Positions 11,466 through 22,459 of a stretch of 64,000 nucleotides of DNA are shown in pieces. This stretch comes from Actinernus sp. WN-2022. Lineage: Eukaryota; Cnidaria; Anthozoa; Actiniaria; Actinernidae. How positions within the stretch are numbered: the first letter of the stretch is position 1; every line of letters begins with the position of its first letter. The stretch covers positions 81,749,032-81,813,031 of the forward strand of contig JAOWCC010000936.1 of the NCBI GenBank assembly GCA_030867875.1. Direction: 5' to 3'. Made by a program: the position numbers and the translations under genes. The notes beneath the pieces were generated by a model. The model was given only the letters and a program-made list of their open reading frames with translations. It made no database searches and was not told the DNA's origin.

Positions 11466-14129
11466 TAGACAGATTCTGCTCGGCAACTTTTGAGCAACTT
11501 TCACGATTTCGAGCAACTTTTTCGCTTTGGAGCAACTTTTCTTATAGTGAGCAACTTCCGAGCAACTTTTCTGAAAATTTGTATATTTTCAACATATTTT
11601 CACTGTTTTAAAGTCTTTTAATCAAATTCAAAAGTATTTTGAAGTGCATGTTGGGTATACTGTGGTGTTAGGTTCCAAATATGGATGTGCAATCCAAATA
11701 GGGGTGGTTATCCTGTGGTAATATTACATATTCCAAATATGGTACAGTTTCCTGTACCCAAACCAAAATGGCGGACGCCACGGTGCTTTCTGACGATGAA
11801 GAGCAAACTCAAAGCGATCCAATCCAGGCTGCAATAGATTAAGGTGCAGAGCTTTCGGAGCCTGACAGGGCCTCCATCTCTCGAAAGCGAAAAGTAGCCG
11901 AAAACACGGGCAAATACAAGTCTAGTCGGACGCAAAATCCAATGAGCAAGCATTCGGTTTACGACCGAATAAAAGAATATCCCGGCCAGCATTTCGTCTG
12001 TGTTAAAGGCCAGCTCTGGTGCAATGCGTGCCACGAAATCGTTGCTGTAAAGAAAAGCACTGTCCATAAACATGTGGCGTCTAAAAAGCACCAAAGTGGG
12101 ATCGAGAGTATCGAAAAAGGCAAGAAGGAGAGTCAAACCATTCTCGAATGCTTGCAAAGACAAGACAACCGCAACAATGTAAGTGGTTCTACTTTGCCGG
12201 CAGACAATGCGACTCTTTCGCTTTGAAGTAGTTGAGACACTGTTGCTTGCCGGAATACCAATTTCCAAGCCGGATAGATGCCCTACGCCCACTTTTTGAG
12301 AAGTACGCTCACAGGCTTACCGCGAGCACTCACATGAAAGACCTGATCCCATCTGTACTGGAAAAAGAAAAAGAGAAAATAAAGGATGAGCTAAAAAATG
12401 TGAAAGAGGTATCCATCATATTTGATGGGACTGCTCGACTTGGGGAGGCACTGGCAATCGTAGTACGTTTTGTCCAGGAAGACTTCAAGCCCACCCAACG
12501 CCTTGTATGCTTGGAGGTCCTGGCCAAGTCACTTAAGGGGCAGGAACTTGCTCAAAGGCTTATGTCTTGCATTGCCGTGAATTACAACTTTGGGCCAAGC
12601 ATGCTGCTTGCTGGGATGCGAGATGGTGCTACAGTTAACGGAGCTGCTATACGGCAACTACTGTTCTTTTATCCAAGCATTATGGATGTTGTATGTTTCT
12701 CGCATACAATTAATAATGTGGGATCTCATTTTGAGTTTAGAGTTCTGGATGTATTCTTCCGCCACTGGGTAAATTTATTTGCCCATAGCTTTAATGCAAA
12801 GCTACTCTGGAGGGAGAAAACTGGTCAGTCAATGCGCTCACACAGTGTTACACGCTGGTGGAGTAAATGGGAGGTCCTTAAACAAGTGTCAGACCACTTT
12901 GGTGATGTTCTGCCCTTCCTGCGTGAGAATGACAGGCTCTCGCCTCTTATACGTCAGCACCTGTTGGATATCGTTGATGATCCCCAAGACCTTCAAGATC
13001 TTCGCTTGGAACTTGGTGCTATAGTTGATGTTGGTGTGCATTTCATTAATGCCATTTACTATCTTGAAGGCGACGGACCCCTCATATTCTCGTGTTATGA
13101 GCGCCTGTCAGCTGTCGCTAATGCTGTTGGAGTAGGGCACTATCCTATTACCCAGGCAATTGCAAGAGAAATTGCAAACGGTACTCTCCAACTCCAAGCT
13201 CGACTGATTGCCCAAGCTAAAGCCTGCATCCAACCGGGATTGAACTTTTATCAAGAGAAGTTCAGTGTTCAGTTCCGCACTGTAGTGCGAGCATTCAAGG
13301 CAGCGCGTCTCTGCTGCCCAGTCCAAGTCCAAGGACTGCAGCCAACAGCTGCATCTCTTCAAGAATTAAAGAATTTCCCCTTCATGAATGACGTTATCAT
13401 TGCTAACTTAGCAACAGAGCTGCCTGATTATCTTGCTGCCGCTGATGGCGTTGTATGCACGACTGAGGATCAGAAGGTTTCATCAGTGGTGGGCGGCACA
13501 CCAAGACACGCTTCCCTACTGGGCTTCACTTGTCAAGAAGCTGCTTTTGATCCAGCCCAGTTCTGCCGCGGCCGAGAGGGTGTTTAGTCTTCTTAGCACC
13601 CTCTCAGCACAACAGGATGGAGCTCTGGAAGACTACGTGGAAGCTTCTGTTATGATAAGATACAACAATGCTCAAAGAAGGCACTAGGAGCGTAGTCTCA
13701 TTGAAACTGAAACTGACGTGAAACGTTTTTTTGTTCAAGGGTGTTATTCCCTCCCTGGTTAGTTAATGTGAAACAAGAGTGTATACGTTTTTTACACTGT
13801 GCTTTGTAACAACGGAAGAGAAGAAATAAACCAGGGTGAACTATATATGCATGTGTTATTTAACTTTTCTAGCAAATAGTAACAGCTTATGTCCTTTGTT
13901 CCATCGATTTCATTTTCCTATAGTACGTATGGGCTAATTGTCACATCGTGGCACGATTCAAAAATCATAGACGCAAAAAAAAAAGTACGAAAATATGTGA
14001 AAAGAGTAAATTTGGGCGAGCAACTTTTGAAATTTTGAGAGCAACTTTTTCGATTTTGAGCAACTTTTGAGCAACTTTTGGGGATATTTTTGAGCAACTT
14101 TTCAACAATTTTTGAGCAGAATCTGTCTA
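11466..14129 (+). mobile_element. hAT-family DNA transposon with 16-bp terminal inverted repeats
   Basis: The ends TAGACAGATTCTGCTC (11466-11481) and its exact complement (14114-14129) bound the element. Inside each end lies a cluster of the decamer GAGCAACTTT (about 11482-11560 and 14018-14105), all in the same direct orientation, which look like subterminal binding sites. The enclosed pseudogene is hAT-like. The expected 8-bp target duplication is not visible, so the flanks have diverged or been rearranged. Confidence 0.85.
11768..13687 (+). pseudogene. hAT transposase pseudogene with BED-type zinc finger and dimerisation domain
   Basis: Start ATG at 11768; codon 25 is a TAA, after which the frame continues (GAELSEPDR...). 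A BED-like finger C-x2-C-x9-H-x3-H... is visible as WCNACHEIVAVKKSTVHKHV (about 12020-12080). The middle part 12290-13470 includes the catalytic-region phrase SIIFDGTARLGEALAIVVRF. The C-terminus LLLIQPSSAAAERVFSLLST (13538-13600) is the hallmark hAT dimerisation region, ending at 13687. Inactivating changes: the early stop, frameshifts near 12215-12226, 12283 and 13475. Removing them would give one protein of roughly 640 residues, the normal size for the family. Confidence 0.9.
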
Positions 14130-14186
14130 CCCCACATATATATCGACAACAGTGGTGGATTTTCACGTCGATACAAGGCTAGGCTA

Positions 14187-14575
14187 CAACAACAACAAAA
14201 AACTTTATTTGTATCTTAAAAATTACAATATACAAGAAAAAAGGAGAAAATATGAAAATACAGATACTGGCAATCTGAAGTTAGTTAAAACTAATCGAGT
14301 CAGATTGCCACTACTGACTCAAATTACATTAATGAGTCGCACCAGAGAATGGAAACTGATACATAAACACAGACACACGAACCTATAAACTAAATAATAG
14401 ACGTAGCAGTAGGAACAAAAACATCATATACGCTTATCGGTAGATATGAATAAAAAAAGAGAAGAGAAAGAAAAAGAATAAGAAAAAATAAAAATAAGAA
14501 AAAGGCGACATCACGGTAGAGTTGCAAAAGGTCGGACTCAATTGCTTTCTTAAAGAATACTTTAACATCAAACAC
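14187..14575 (-). mobile_element. LINE 3' UTR and tail (minus strand)
   Basis: On the minus strand the segment ends in AATAAAGTTTTTTGTTGTTGTTG (reading toward 14187), a poly-A-signal-plus-GTT tail like that at 20682-20694. Upstream (14575-14400) a short frame VFFKKAIESDLLQLYRDV leads into A/T-rich 3' UTR. No RT blocks are left. Confidence 0.4.
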
Positions 14576-15172
14576 TACTTAATAATTCATGAGGTAACTA
14601 GCCAACCAGAGGTTCAAGTAGTGTTGCTAGCCTTAATTCATGAGGTAACTAGCCAACCAGAGGTTCAAGTAGTGTTGCTAGCCTTAATTCATGAGGTAAC
14701 TAGCCAACCAGAGGTTCAAGTAGTGTTGCTAGCCTTAATTCATGAGGTAACTAGCCAACCAGAGGTTCAAGTAGTGTTGCTAGCCTTAATTCATGAGGTA
14801 ACTAGCCAACTAGAGGTTCAAGTAGTGTTGCTAGCCTTAATTCATGAGGTAACTAGCCAACCAGAGGTTCAAGTAGTGTTATACTTTAACATCAAACACT
14901 ACTTAATAATTCATGAGGTAACTAGCCAACCAGAGGTTCAAGTAGTGTTATACTTTAACATCAAACACTACTTAATAATTCATGAGGTAACTAGCCAACC
15001 AGAGGTTCAAGTAGTGTTATACTTTAACATCAAACACTACTTAATAATTCATGAGGTAACTAGCCAACCAGAGGTTCAAGTAGTGTTATACTTTAACATC
15101 AAACACTACTTAATAATTCATGAGGTAACTAGCCAACCAGAGGTTCAAGTAGTGTTGCTAGCCTTATTTTGA
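14562..15172 (+). repeat. Composite tandem array of 51-bp and 69-bp units
   Basis: Six repeats spaced 51 bp apart are followed by repeats spaced 69 bp apart, then one more 51-type end. Both share the core ATTCATGAGGTAACTAGCC...CAAGTAGTGTT. The 69-bp form adds an 18-bp insert, so that AGTAGTGTTATACTTTAACA..AACACTACT forms a hairpin. Both periods are multiples of three, so one frame stays open for 216 codons (core HEVTSQPEVQVVL). Copies are nearly identical. I see no promoter or family match and treat it as a satellite. Confidence 0.85.
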
Positions 15173-15373
15173 ATGTCATTGTGAGTACTTAGGTCCCGGA
15201 TATAGGATCGGATGTAGGATTAGCACGGGCACGTTTCGGTGGCGGTTTGCATGTAAGATTTCCTTTAATAGATATCTTAACAACCACAGAGGTCTCTATT
15301 TGTACCACGTGCAGTACTTTGAAACCCCGTCAAAGTACTCTCTTCAATACTTTGAAACCTTTTCTAAGTCCAA

Positions 15374-15835
15374 TTAAAGTGCCTATGAAGCTTATTTTTT
15401 TATTTTAGATATCAATTCTACATCAAGTGAATTGTAAAATGGTACAATATATCTTGCTTTGAATGCTGTGCCGCTGAGTTAAAGAGGTTTTAATATCCAA
15501 AATGCTAATTACATGACGTCAGGGGAGGCATCAATTATAATACAAAATTTGTTGTTACAATTAAACACATTTTTTTAAATTATCAGTGTTATACCCATGG
15601 TTGAAATAAAATGTTAGAAATTTATTTTCCTATATCAGTAGGAACGCCCATTCACAACCACTAAGAAATGATTGCAGATGCCTCCCCTGACGTCATGTAA
15701 TTAGCATTTTGGATATTAAAACCTCTTTAACTCAGCGGCACAGCATTCAAAGCAAAATATATTGTACCATTCTACTATTCACTTGATGTAGAATTGATAT
15801 CTAAAATAAAAAAATAAGCTTCATAGACACTTTAA
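15374..15835. mobile_element. TTAA foldback MITE (462 bp)
   Basis: TTAA at 15374-15377 and 15832-15835 flank inverted arms of about 165 bp (15378-15540 and 15668-15831) with termini AGTGCCTATGAAGC and its near-complement. The arms include the stretch ATGACGTCAGGGGAGGCAT. No coding capacity. Confidence 0.85.
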
Positions 15836-16282
15836 GGACTTTGAACCAAGAATATTCATAGTTCAAAGTCCTTGAACAAAGTGAGGTCTCACGATTGATC
15901 ACTGACTTCCCCAAGCGGAAAAATGTGAAGGTACAATACCTGTCTTGATGCATACAGACCGTTCTCTCCAATGTGGGACCTGTTTTTTTGCACACTGCCC
16001 TGGCACTGCGCATATCCGTGACGCCAACTATAGTGCCAAACTATAATGTTTCCATCAAATTTCACGCCAGGTGGTAAACACGTACTCCCACGAGAACAAG
16101 CGCTTCATTGTGAACATTCCATCTTTTCTTTAACAATGGACGTTTGATTACTTAAGTCAAACAAAGCAACGATATGTAAATACGCAAGTACAACCCACAA
16201 GCCTGAAACATCGAAACTCTAAATGCATGAAGTTTTAAAATCATTTTGTTGTTTATCCCACAACCGACCAAACAAGCGTGAA

Positions 16283-16437
16283 ATTATTAAGTAGTTTTTG
16301 AAGTCGTTTCAAGGCCCCCAATTCGGACTGGACGGGGTTTCAAAGTCCTCGCAATTAGTTCCAGCCTCGGCTGCGCCTCGGACTGGAACTTTGAAATCCC
16401 GTCCAGTCCTCATTCAGTCGGCCTTGAAACATTACTT
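16283..16437. mobile_element. Short palindromic MITE, copy 1
   Basis: A hairpin of about 155 bp centred on TTCCAGCCTCGGCTGCGCCTCGGACTGGAA (16361-16390; key half TTCCAG..CTGGAA), with arms containing GGACTGGACGGG and its complement. A second copy lies at 27311-27466 in intron 1 of the ABCF1 gene. Confidence 0.75.
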
Positions 16438-16744
16438 AAAGGTTAAAAATGGAAAGGTTTCGAAAATACGTTTTTTCGAAAATCCAAATAATTTTTTTAA
16501 AGCCTTGAAAATGCCACTTTCTGATTTCCCGCTAAAAAAAAGGCGCGAAAAATTATTGACAGCTGATGTCATTTTTTTCATCCTCATGTAGTTAAGCTCT
16601 GCAAAAAACTATCACAGCGCATTGCTATTCTAAAAAAGATAAAATCATGTTTACCACTGTAGCAGAGGTTACTATATTATAATGCAATGATAAGGCCCAT
16701 AATGAATTACGTGAACGTTATATGGACCAACTGTGATAAGAAAG

Positions 16745-17059
16745 TTTAGGAGCAGTGTCACGATTCTGATTGGTTGTTATAGACAATGGCAAAATCACGC
16801 TATGTCACGCGCCACTACAAATTTCCCTTTCGATTGAAATAAATAAAATGCTGCTTTATAAAAATATAGCATCAAACCTAACCATATAATACTGAAGTAT
16901 AGTTTTAAAGCAATTTCGGCTTGAGATATCGTGCAAATACGCCGATGCAAGCGGATTCCTCACGGACTTCTACTTCTGTCACATCTTTTGATTTCTTGTC
17001 CGCCTGACACATTTTCAAAACTTTGGGCATGAATACTAATCGTGACACTGCTCCTTTAA
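16745..17059. mobile_element. TTAA-type MITE (about 315 bp)
   Basis: Left end TTTAGGAGCAGTGTCACGATT and right end AATCGTGACACTGCTCCTTTAA (TTAA at 17056-17059) are inverted copies; the left TTAA has one change. The inner sequence is A/T-rich and non-coding. It ends a few bases before the LINE fragment at 17066. Confidence 0.75.
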
Positions 17060-17065
17060 AGGGCA

Positions 17066-17720
17066 GCGAGAGTCATTATGAACACTTACTGTCGGGCTCC
17101 TAGCGTCCAACTTTTTAATAGTCTTAAGTGGTTACCATTTTATGAAGAAGCTAAATTAGCTAAATGCTGTTTAGCATATAAACGTTTAAACGACCAAGTG
17201 CCTATTTATATTAAGGACATGCTAAAGCTTAACAGTGAACAGCACACACGTAACACTCGGTACAGTAAACTTAACTTAGTTTGTCCTAAGTTTACTCGCA
17301 AGACTGAAGGTGGTCGTACTTTTACAGTAACAACTTGCCAATTATGGAACAGTTTATCTTTAGAAATTAGAAATACTAACTCTTATGCTACATTTAGAAG
17401 CCATTATTGGAACGTGTTATTTAAGGAACAGCAGTTTTTAAACATTTTTTAGTTTAAGTGTGACCATTTTTATTCGATTTTATCAACTTTTTATCATGTA
17501 CTATATTGTTGTTAGGGTTTCAATTTGAATTTGCTTATCGTAATTATATATTTTTAACGTTTTTCATCTATGATCCATGTATTTATATTATTAATATTTT
17601 ATTGTAATAAGTATATTTATATAATTGTATTAGCTATAGAGGGCCACAGGTTTGTTAGTTTTTAACTATTTTGTGCTACCCTCATGAAATAAAGACTTTA
17701 TTATTATTACTATTATTTCA
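17066..17720 (+). pseudogene. LINE 3' end: RT C-terminal domain and tail
   Basis: Open frame 17078-17452 encodes SLKWLPFYEEAKLAKCCLAY, KRLNDQVPIYIKDML, NTRYSKLNLVCPKF and TFTVTTCQLWNSLSLEIR, the post-RT C-terminal domain of CR1/L2-type LINEs (LHWLP..R..FK....LNG..P.Y......R..R......P......G.R.F......LWN.LP..IR). It is followed by a 3' UTR and the tail AATAAAGACTTTATTATTATTA at 17686-17707. The RT itself is absent (5' truncation). Confidence 0.8.
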
Positions 17721-17869
17721 TTCTCGCAATTCTGTGTTTTCTGCGCTACTTTTCGTTCGTAAATATTTCTACGTTAAATCAAGCAATGCCCATAAGTGTA
17801 AACGTAGATCGTTCTTGGTGCCATATTCAAAAAAGAAGAAGAAAAGAGAAAAAAACATGTCTTGTCGAC

Positions 17870-18757
17870 ACTAACAACTGGATGATTTTAAATAAACTTA
17901 AATTAAACACGGACAAAACGGAACTTCTTCTCCTACATTCAAAATTTCGTAAGTCATCTGCCCTCCCCTCCATCACCGTAGGTACTGACATTATACGTCC
18001 AACCGACAAAGCTCGCAACATTGGAGTGCTTTTTGACACCAATACGACAATGGTTAACCAAATAAATAACTACCATCTCAGGAACATTGCAAAAATAAGA
18101 AAGTTTTAAGTTATGACACCACTAAGATTTTAATTCATTCATTTCTTCCAAACTTGATTTCTGTAATTCACTATTGTATGGTCTACCGAAATATCAGATT
18201 GCCAAACTTCAAAACGTACAAAATGCAGCTGCTCGGATAATAGCTTGTCTTCGTAAATATGACCATATAACTGATACTCTGGGGGAACTGCACTGGCTGC
18301 CTATAGAGCATAGAATTGTTTTTAAAATTAATTTAATCACTTTTAAGGCTTTAACTAATATATCACCTAAGAATATACAAGATATTTTAAAATTGTATCG
18401 TCCTTGCCGACAATTACGGTCATCGTCTGACAAGTGGCGTCTTATTGCACCAGACTATAATTTAAAAACCTATGGATGCCGAGCATTTTCAGTAGCTGCT
18501 CCCAGGTTATGGAACGAACTTCCAAAAACGTGCATATAATTTATAGCTTGTGTTTTACTAGCTTTTATAGTCAATTTGTTTGTTATATTGTTTAAGTTCA
18601 ATTTTAAATCTATTTTAATTCTTAGCTTAAGCCATAATTATTTCTATGATTGTATAGTTAGTCATTAACACATCTTTTTATTATTTTTATTTTACTTGTA
18701 TTGTAAAGCGCTAAGAACAGAAATGTATAAGTGCTATATAAATAGTATTATTATTAA
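17870..18757 (+). pseudogene. LINE RT C-terminal fragment with frameshifts
   Basis: From about 17876 the frame reads NNWMILNKLKLNTDKTELLLL (late RT block), KARNIGVLFD, then frameshifts at about 18103 and 18160, then YGLPKYQIAKLQNVQNAAARI, GELHWLPIEHRIVFKINLI and FSVAAPRLWNELP (18174-18539). The 3' UTR ends in CTATATAAATAGTATTATTATTAA at about 18735-18757, an L2/CR1-like tail. A TTAA MITE starts exactly in that tail at 18754. Confidence 0.85.
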
Positions 18758-19225
18758 GTAATGGTCCAGATAAGAACTGTAGTGCTCTACGGCAAGGAAT
18801 GTTAAAAGGTGTTAATTTTCTATTATTCTTTCTCGTAATTTCATTGGTTGATACTTATAAATTCAATAGAAACCTATCGAAATAATGCATTTTCATTCGA
18901 TATTATTTTGTGGTTTGAATTTATTATTGATCAAACTAACTATGGTTTAATTTCGAAGAATATCGTGTGTGGGGAAAGTTCTCAAATTTGCGATTGAAAA
19001 ATCCTTTGTTTTCTCTATATCCGATTGGCTGGATGGTGGCTTTCCTGCATTTTCACAGAAAAAAGAGCCAATAGCATAACAAATACTTTATTTTCGATAT
19101 GTAGTTTGGACTGTAGATACCTCCTAAATCACTTAAGGCATATTCAAGGAAAATCGTATATGGGAGAGGCTCAATGCCGCAGAACAATGGATTCTACTAC
19201 AGTTCTTATCTGGACCATTACTTAA
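18754..19225. mobile_element. TTAA MITE (472 bp) inserted in a LINE tail
   Basis: TTAA at 18754-18757 and 19222-19225. Terminal inverted repeats of about 28 bp: GTAATGGTCCAGATAAGAAC and its exact complement. The interior is A/T-rich with no coding signs. Confidence 0.85.
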
Positions 19226-20337
19226 AAGCAGCAAACGCTATACGGGGATGTGCCGCTGGATGGGGGGGGGGGGGGGGGGGGTCGGGATTTTACCTTTCTG
19301 GGCCGGTCTGAGTTGGGGTCCCATTTTTGCTCTTTTTGGTCTGAGATGGGGTATACTTTTTTTGTTACTTTTACCAGGCTCTCAACCTTTGATGCAGCGC
19401 TTATAATATCGATCACGCGATGCTGATCAATAATTGGTTTACATAATAAGACCTATTATTCCATTAATTACACTGCTAGAAAATTGCAAAACTTACCGCC
19501 GTTTTATCTTCTCATTAGTTAATAAGCTGTTTATCCAGAAAGGTTTCCCTAGTTAGAACTGATCTAATTACCGAATTAACAAGCGCCGTTAGCTCAATTG
19601 AATTAGAACAAAGCACGCGAGTCGGCAACACTCCTTTATTCGGCAAAGTTCTTTCAAAATAGATGGATCGGCGCGAGCATTACGGGTTATGAAGACTTAC
19701 ATACCACGATAATTACGTCAACTTCATTATGGTTTTCATGCATGTTTCCAAATACGAGTCCACTCGCTGCAAGCTAAGGTAAGTTTTAAAACTTCCCGCC
19801 GTTTTAGATCTTAATTAGTTCATTAGCTTGTTTATTCAGGAAGTTTTCACGCGAGTCGGTAACACTTGAACATTCGGCAAAGTCTTTTCAAAGTAGGCGG
19901 ATAAACGGGTTATCAAAACCTTTAAGTATCCACAATATTTTAATACATCATCTACATGTTGGCTTCAGCTAATCATCACAAGTAATCATTCGAAGATTGA
20001 CGAAGATTGTATGTTGCACTGATCGCGAGAATGAAAATTGCAGCGTAGCTACCAACACGAATTTTGTCTAAGAAAAGTGAAGCGTGGATTTTAAAATAAA
20101 ATTGGATTGCATGCCTTTATACACATTACTGATAGTTTTTTGTATTACTATTCTCCATGTCCAATACATTACAGTAATAAAAAGAAGGAAAACATGTATT
20201 CATAACCTTGTAAAAGGTTAGAGGGAGGGGGCCGAAATCGATAGAGGGGGGCGAGGAAGGGGGGGCGAATTCACTAGCGATTTCGCCCACCGGGGGCGAA
20301 TTCACGGGGGGGGCGAAATCGCTGGTACACCGGTATA
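19226..20337. other. No gene seen; diverged tandem duplication and G-rich tracts
   Basis: A 20-base G run is at 19262-19281. Segments about 19480-19690 and 19785-19910 share CCGCCGTTTTA, GCGAGTCGG and ATTCGGCAAAGT in the same order and are a diverged tandem duplicate. 20220-20325 is G-rich with repeated GGGGGCGAATTCAC / GCGATTTCGCCC. Confidence 0.4.
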
Positions 20338-20697
20338 AGAGGCCGTATGTACTACCTTCAGATAGAAAATGTTTCTTCTGTAAAACTTATATTGAAGATG
20401 AGGAACATTTTCTACTCAAATGCAAGTTATACACGGAGGAAAGATTAGCTCTCCAAAATGTAATGGGTGTGTCCCATATGACTCTAAAGAAATTGCTGAA
20501 TCCATGTAAACAATTTGCCAACAAAATAAGTAATTATATAAATTTATGCTTCAACAAACGTGCAGCCATTTTCAAAAATAATTCATAATTTTGCTAATTC
20601 ACTTCTTTAAACCTAACCTTGTTGAAGCCAAACTGATATACTTGTAGAAGTATTCAAGTCCAATAAAAGAAATATTGTTGTTGTTGTTAAAGTTCTT
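20338..20697 (+). pseudogene. LINE 3' end with RT-associated zinc knuckle
   Basis: The plus frame from 20342 reads RPYVLPSDRKCFFCKTYIED, EEHFLLKCKLYTEERLAL. The C-x2-C...H-x4-C spacing (CFFC...HFLLKC) is the zinc-binding module after the RT in some non-LTR elements. A 3' UTR and the tail AAAGAAATATTGTTGTTGTTGTT (20671-20694) follow. Confidence 0.65.
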
Positions 20698-20994
20698 AGG
20701 ACAAACAATGGCTAGAGAGATTTATACTCCAGTTCCAAGAAGTTAGAATCATAGAAGACCGAAAGTCCACAATTGCAAAGAATCAAACAATAAAGTTTGT
20801 TATCTTCAATCGACCAAAAAGAGTGTTTCTTCTTGAAATTAAACTGGAATCGACACCAGTTTCTGTAATCATGAAGTACCGAGCATCGGTAACATGATAG
20901 CTTTCTTCTTCAGCTCGTCACTGAACACAACATGAATCGCTCTGATTGGCGCCTAAATTAATGAATTATTACCCTTGGAGGCGGGACTTCTTAA

Positions 20995-21200
20995 GCGTAG
21001 TCCACACGAGCAAGTTTTCCTTGACAAGTTTTCCCTTGACAAGTTATATTTGCTCGTGTACACGACGAAAAATGACAAGTTTTGCCTTGACAAGTCTCCT
21101 TGTTGAAAAACTGGCGTGCCAGTTATTGAACAAGGCAACTTGTCAAGGAAAACTTGTCAAGGAAAACTTGTCAAGGAAAACTTGCTCGTGTGGACTACGC
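20995..21200. mobile_element. Hairpin MITE built of TTGACAAGTTTTCC repeats
   Basis: Ends GCGTAGTCCACACGAGCAAG and its exact complement. Each arm repeats the 14-mer TTGACAAGTTTTCC (or its complement) two to four times, so the whole element folds on itself. No clear target duplication. Confidence 0.75.
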
Positions 21201-21363
21201 ATTAGTCAACCGTGAAATGAATCGAAAACCTTTATCGGGATATTTCTTGGCTGCTCTTTTCGCCCCAAAACTGAACTTTGTTGAAGTCCAGCCTTTTCTT
21301 GGGGAATTAATAAATTATTTTTCGTTCAGGTTTTATGGCCTTGTTTGTATCAAAATGGGATGA

Positions 21364-22185
21364 ACAACTAGTTGCCTTTTCAATTTGAAAAGGGATAAAA
21401 TCTGTAATACGCAACATATCAAAAATGCCCGACACAGTATTTGAGACAATTTAGTTGGGATTCGAAAGGGCTAGCTAATTAAGAAAAAAATAGTTTCAAA
21501 GCCTGAAGTGCTGAACTCCTTCTGGCGGACGGAGTCATTTCGCGTTGAAAATATACAACTACAATACATCTATGCTTTTAACTTTTGTTAAAAATGGATT
21601 AAATATATACTTTCTTCAATTCAAGACCAGTTAAAACGGTATGTAGTACGTCTATGTGGCTTTAATTGCGACGCTGCAAGAGAGTTTTTTTTTCCGAAAT
21701 GACACGTCGAACCTTTATCGAGACCTTAAGTCCTCGTACGGCTCCAGCCGGTATGGTTGCCCTGGGTTTCCCGGACCCCCTGAGTTAAAGACATAAGGTA
21801 GGGAAAATATATAATTACATTTTGTGATTGTGGTCATGGATCGTAAAAATCTATGTTGTGGTTTATGCCAACCGGCAGTCAGTTCTTGTTTACAGCTGGC
21901 GTGGCGTCATTCCTCTTTGAGTGATTTCAGCTCATTCTCGTTCACAGTGCCTCCTCGACTTACTGGAAAATCGGATTTATCAGTACTGGGAACGAGAATA
22001 ACTTTCTAGTTGGGCTCCCTGTCTCGCTGGCGTGGAACATTATATATATGCTTACATGAAGTACTATCCACATTTTTCACCATCTACCGGCAATCTTACG
22101 TCAAAATTGTAAAATATATCTGCGTGTAATTGACCGATTGCTATTTGGTTAGTTCTTTTAAAGATCCAAGAGCCTTGATATCAAA
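21364..22185 (+). promoter_or_regulatory. 5' flank / presumed promoter and 5' UTR of the ABCF1 gene
   Basis: No coding signal before the ATG at 22186. No TATA box at a useful distance was seen. A CRE-like TTACGTCA is at 22096-22103, about 90 bp before the start codon; this single match is weak evidence. The start codon context is TCAAAATGG, a good eukaryotic initiation context (A at -3, G at +4). Confidence 0.3.
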
Positions 22186-22459
22186 ATGGTTAAAAAGAAA
22201 GGACAGAAAAATGCGGGTAAATCTAAGATGGTAGCACTAGCGGCGGCTGTGGAGGCAGCGGAGGTCGAATCAAAAATGAATGAATTGGATGTTGAAGACG
22301 AAGGCAGCGATAGTGGAGAGAAAAGCAGGAAAAAGGCAAATAAACCGAAGAAAGCTAAGTCACAAGCTGCAGATGCCGAGGAAGAGAGTGGTGAAACGTT
22401 TTACGACCACGAAGCCGAGGCCAATGATGGTGGCGAGGACGAGAAAACAAATGAACTAG
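22186..22459 (+). CDS. ABCF1: ABCF1 exon 1: charged N-terminal region
   Basis: 91 codons plus one base, starting [20 protein letters not shown]. The rest is Lys/Glu/Asp-rich with [17 protein letters not shown] and EDEKTNELG. In mammals this region carries the eIF2-interacting, CK2-phosphorylated tail; the acidic serines here (DEGSDSGEK) would suit such sites, by inference. Donor G|GTAACT at 22460. A TTAA MITE starts only 17 bp into the intron. Confidence 0.85.

Noticed and set aside
11466..14129. 8-bp target duplication for the hAT element
   Set aside because: Bases next to the TIRs (AATAGGCC left, CCCCACAT right) do not match in any register tried.
14522..15172. Real protein gene of repeated HEVTSQPEVQVVL
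   Set aside because: Kept as a satellite: near-identical units, start codon inside a retroelement remnant, no other coding signs. Left as a finding because of the frame-preserving unit lengths.
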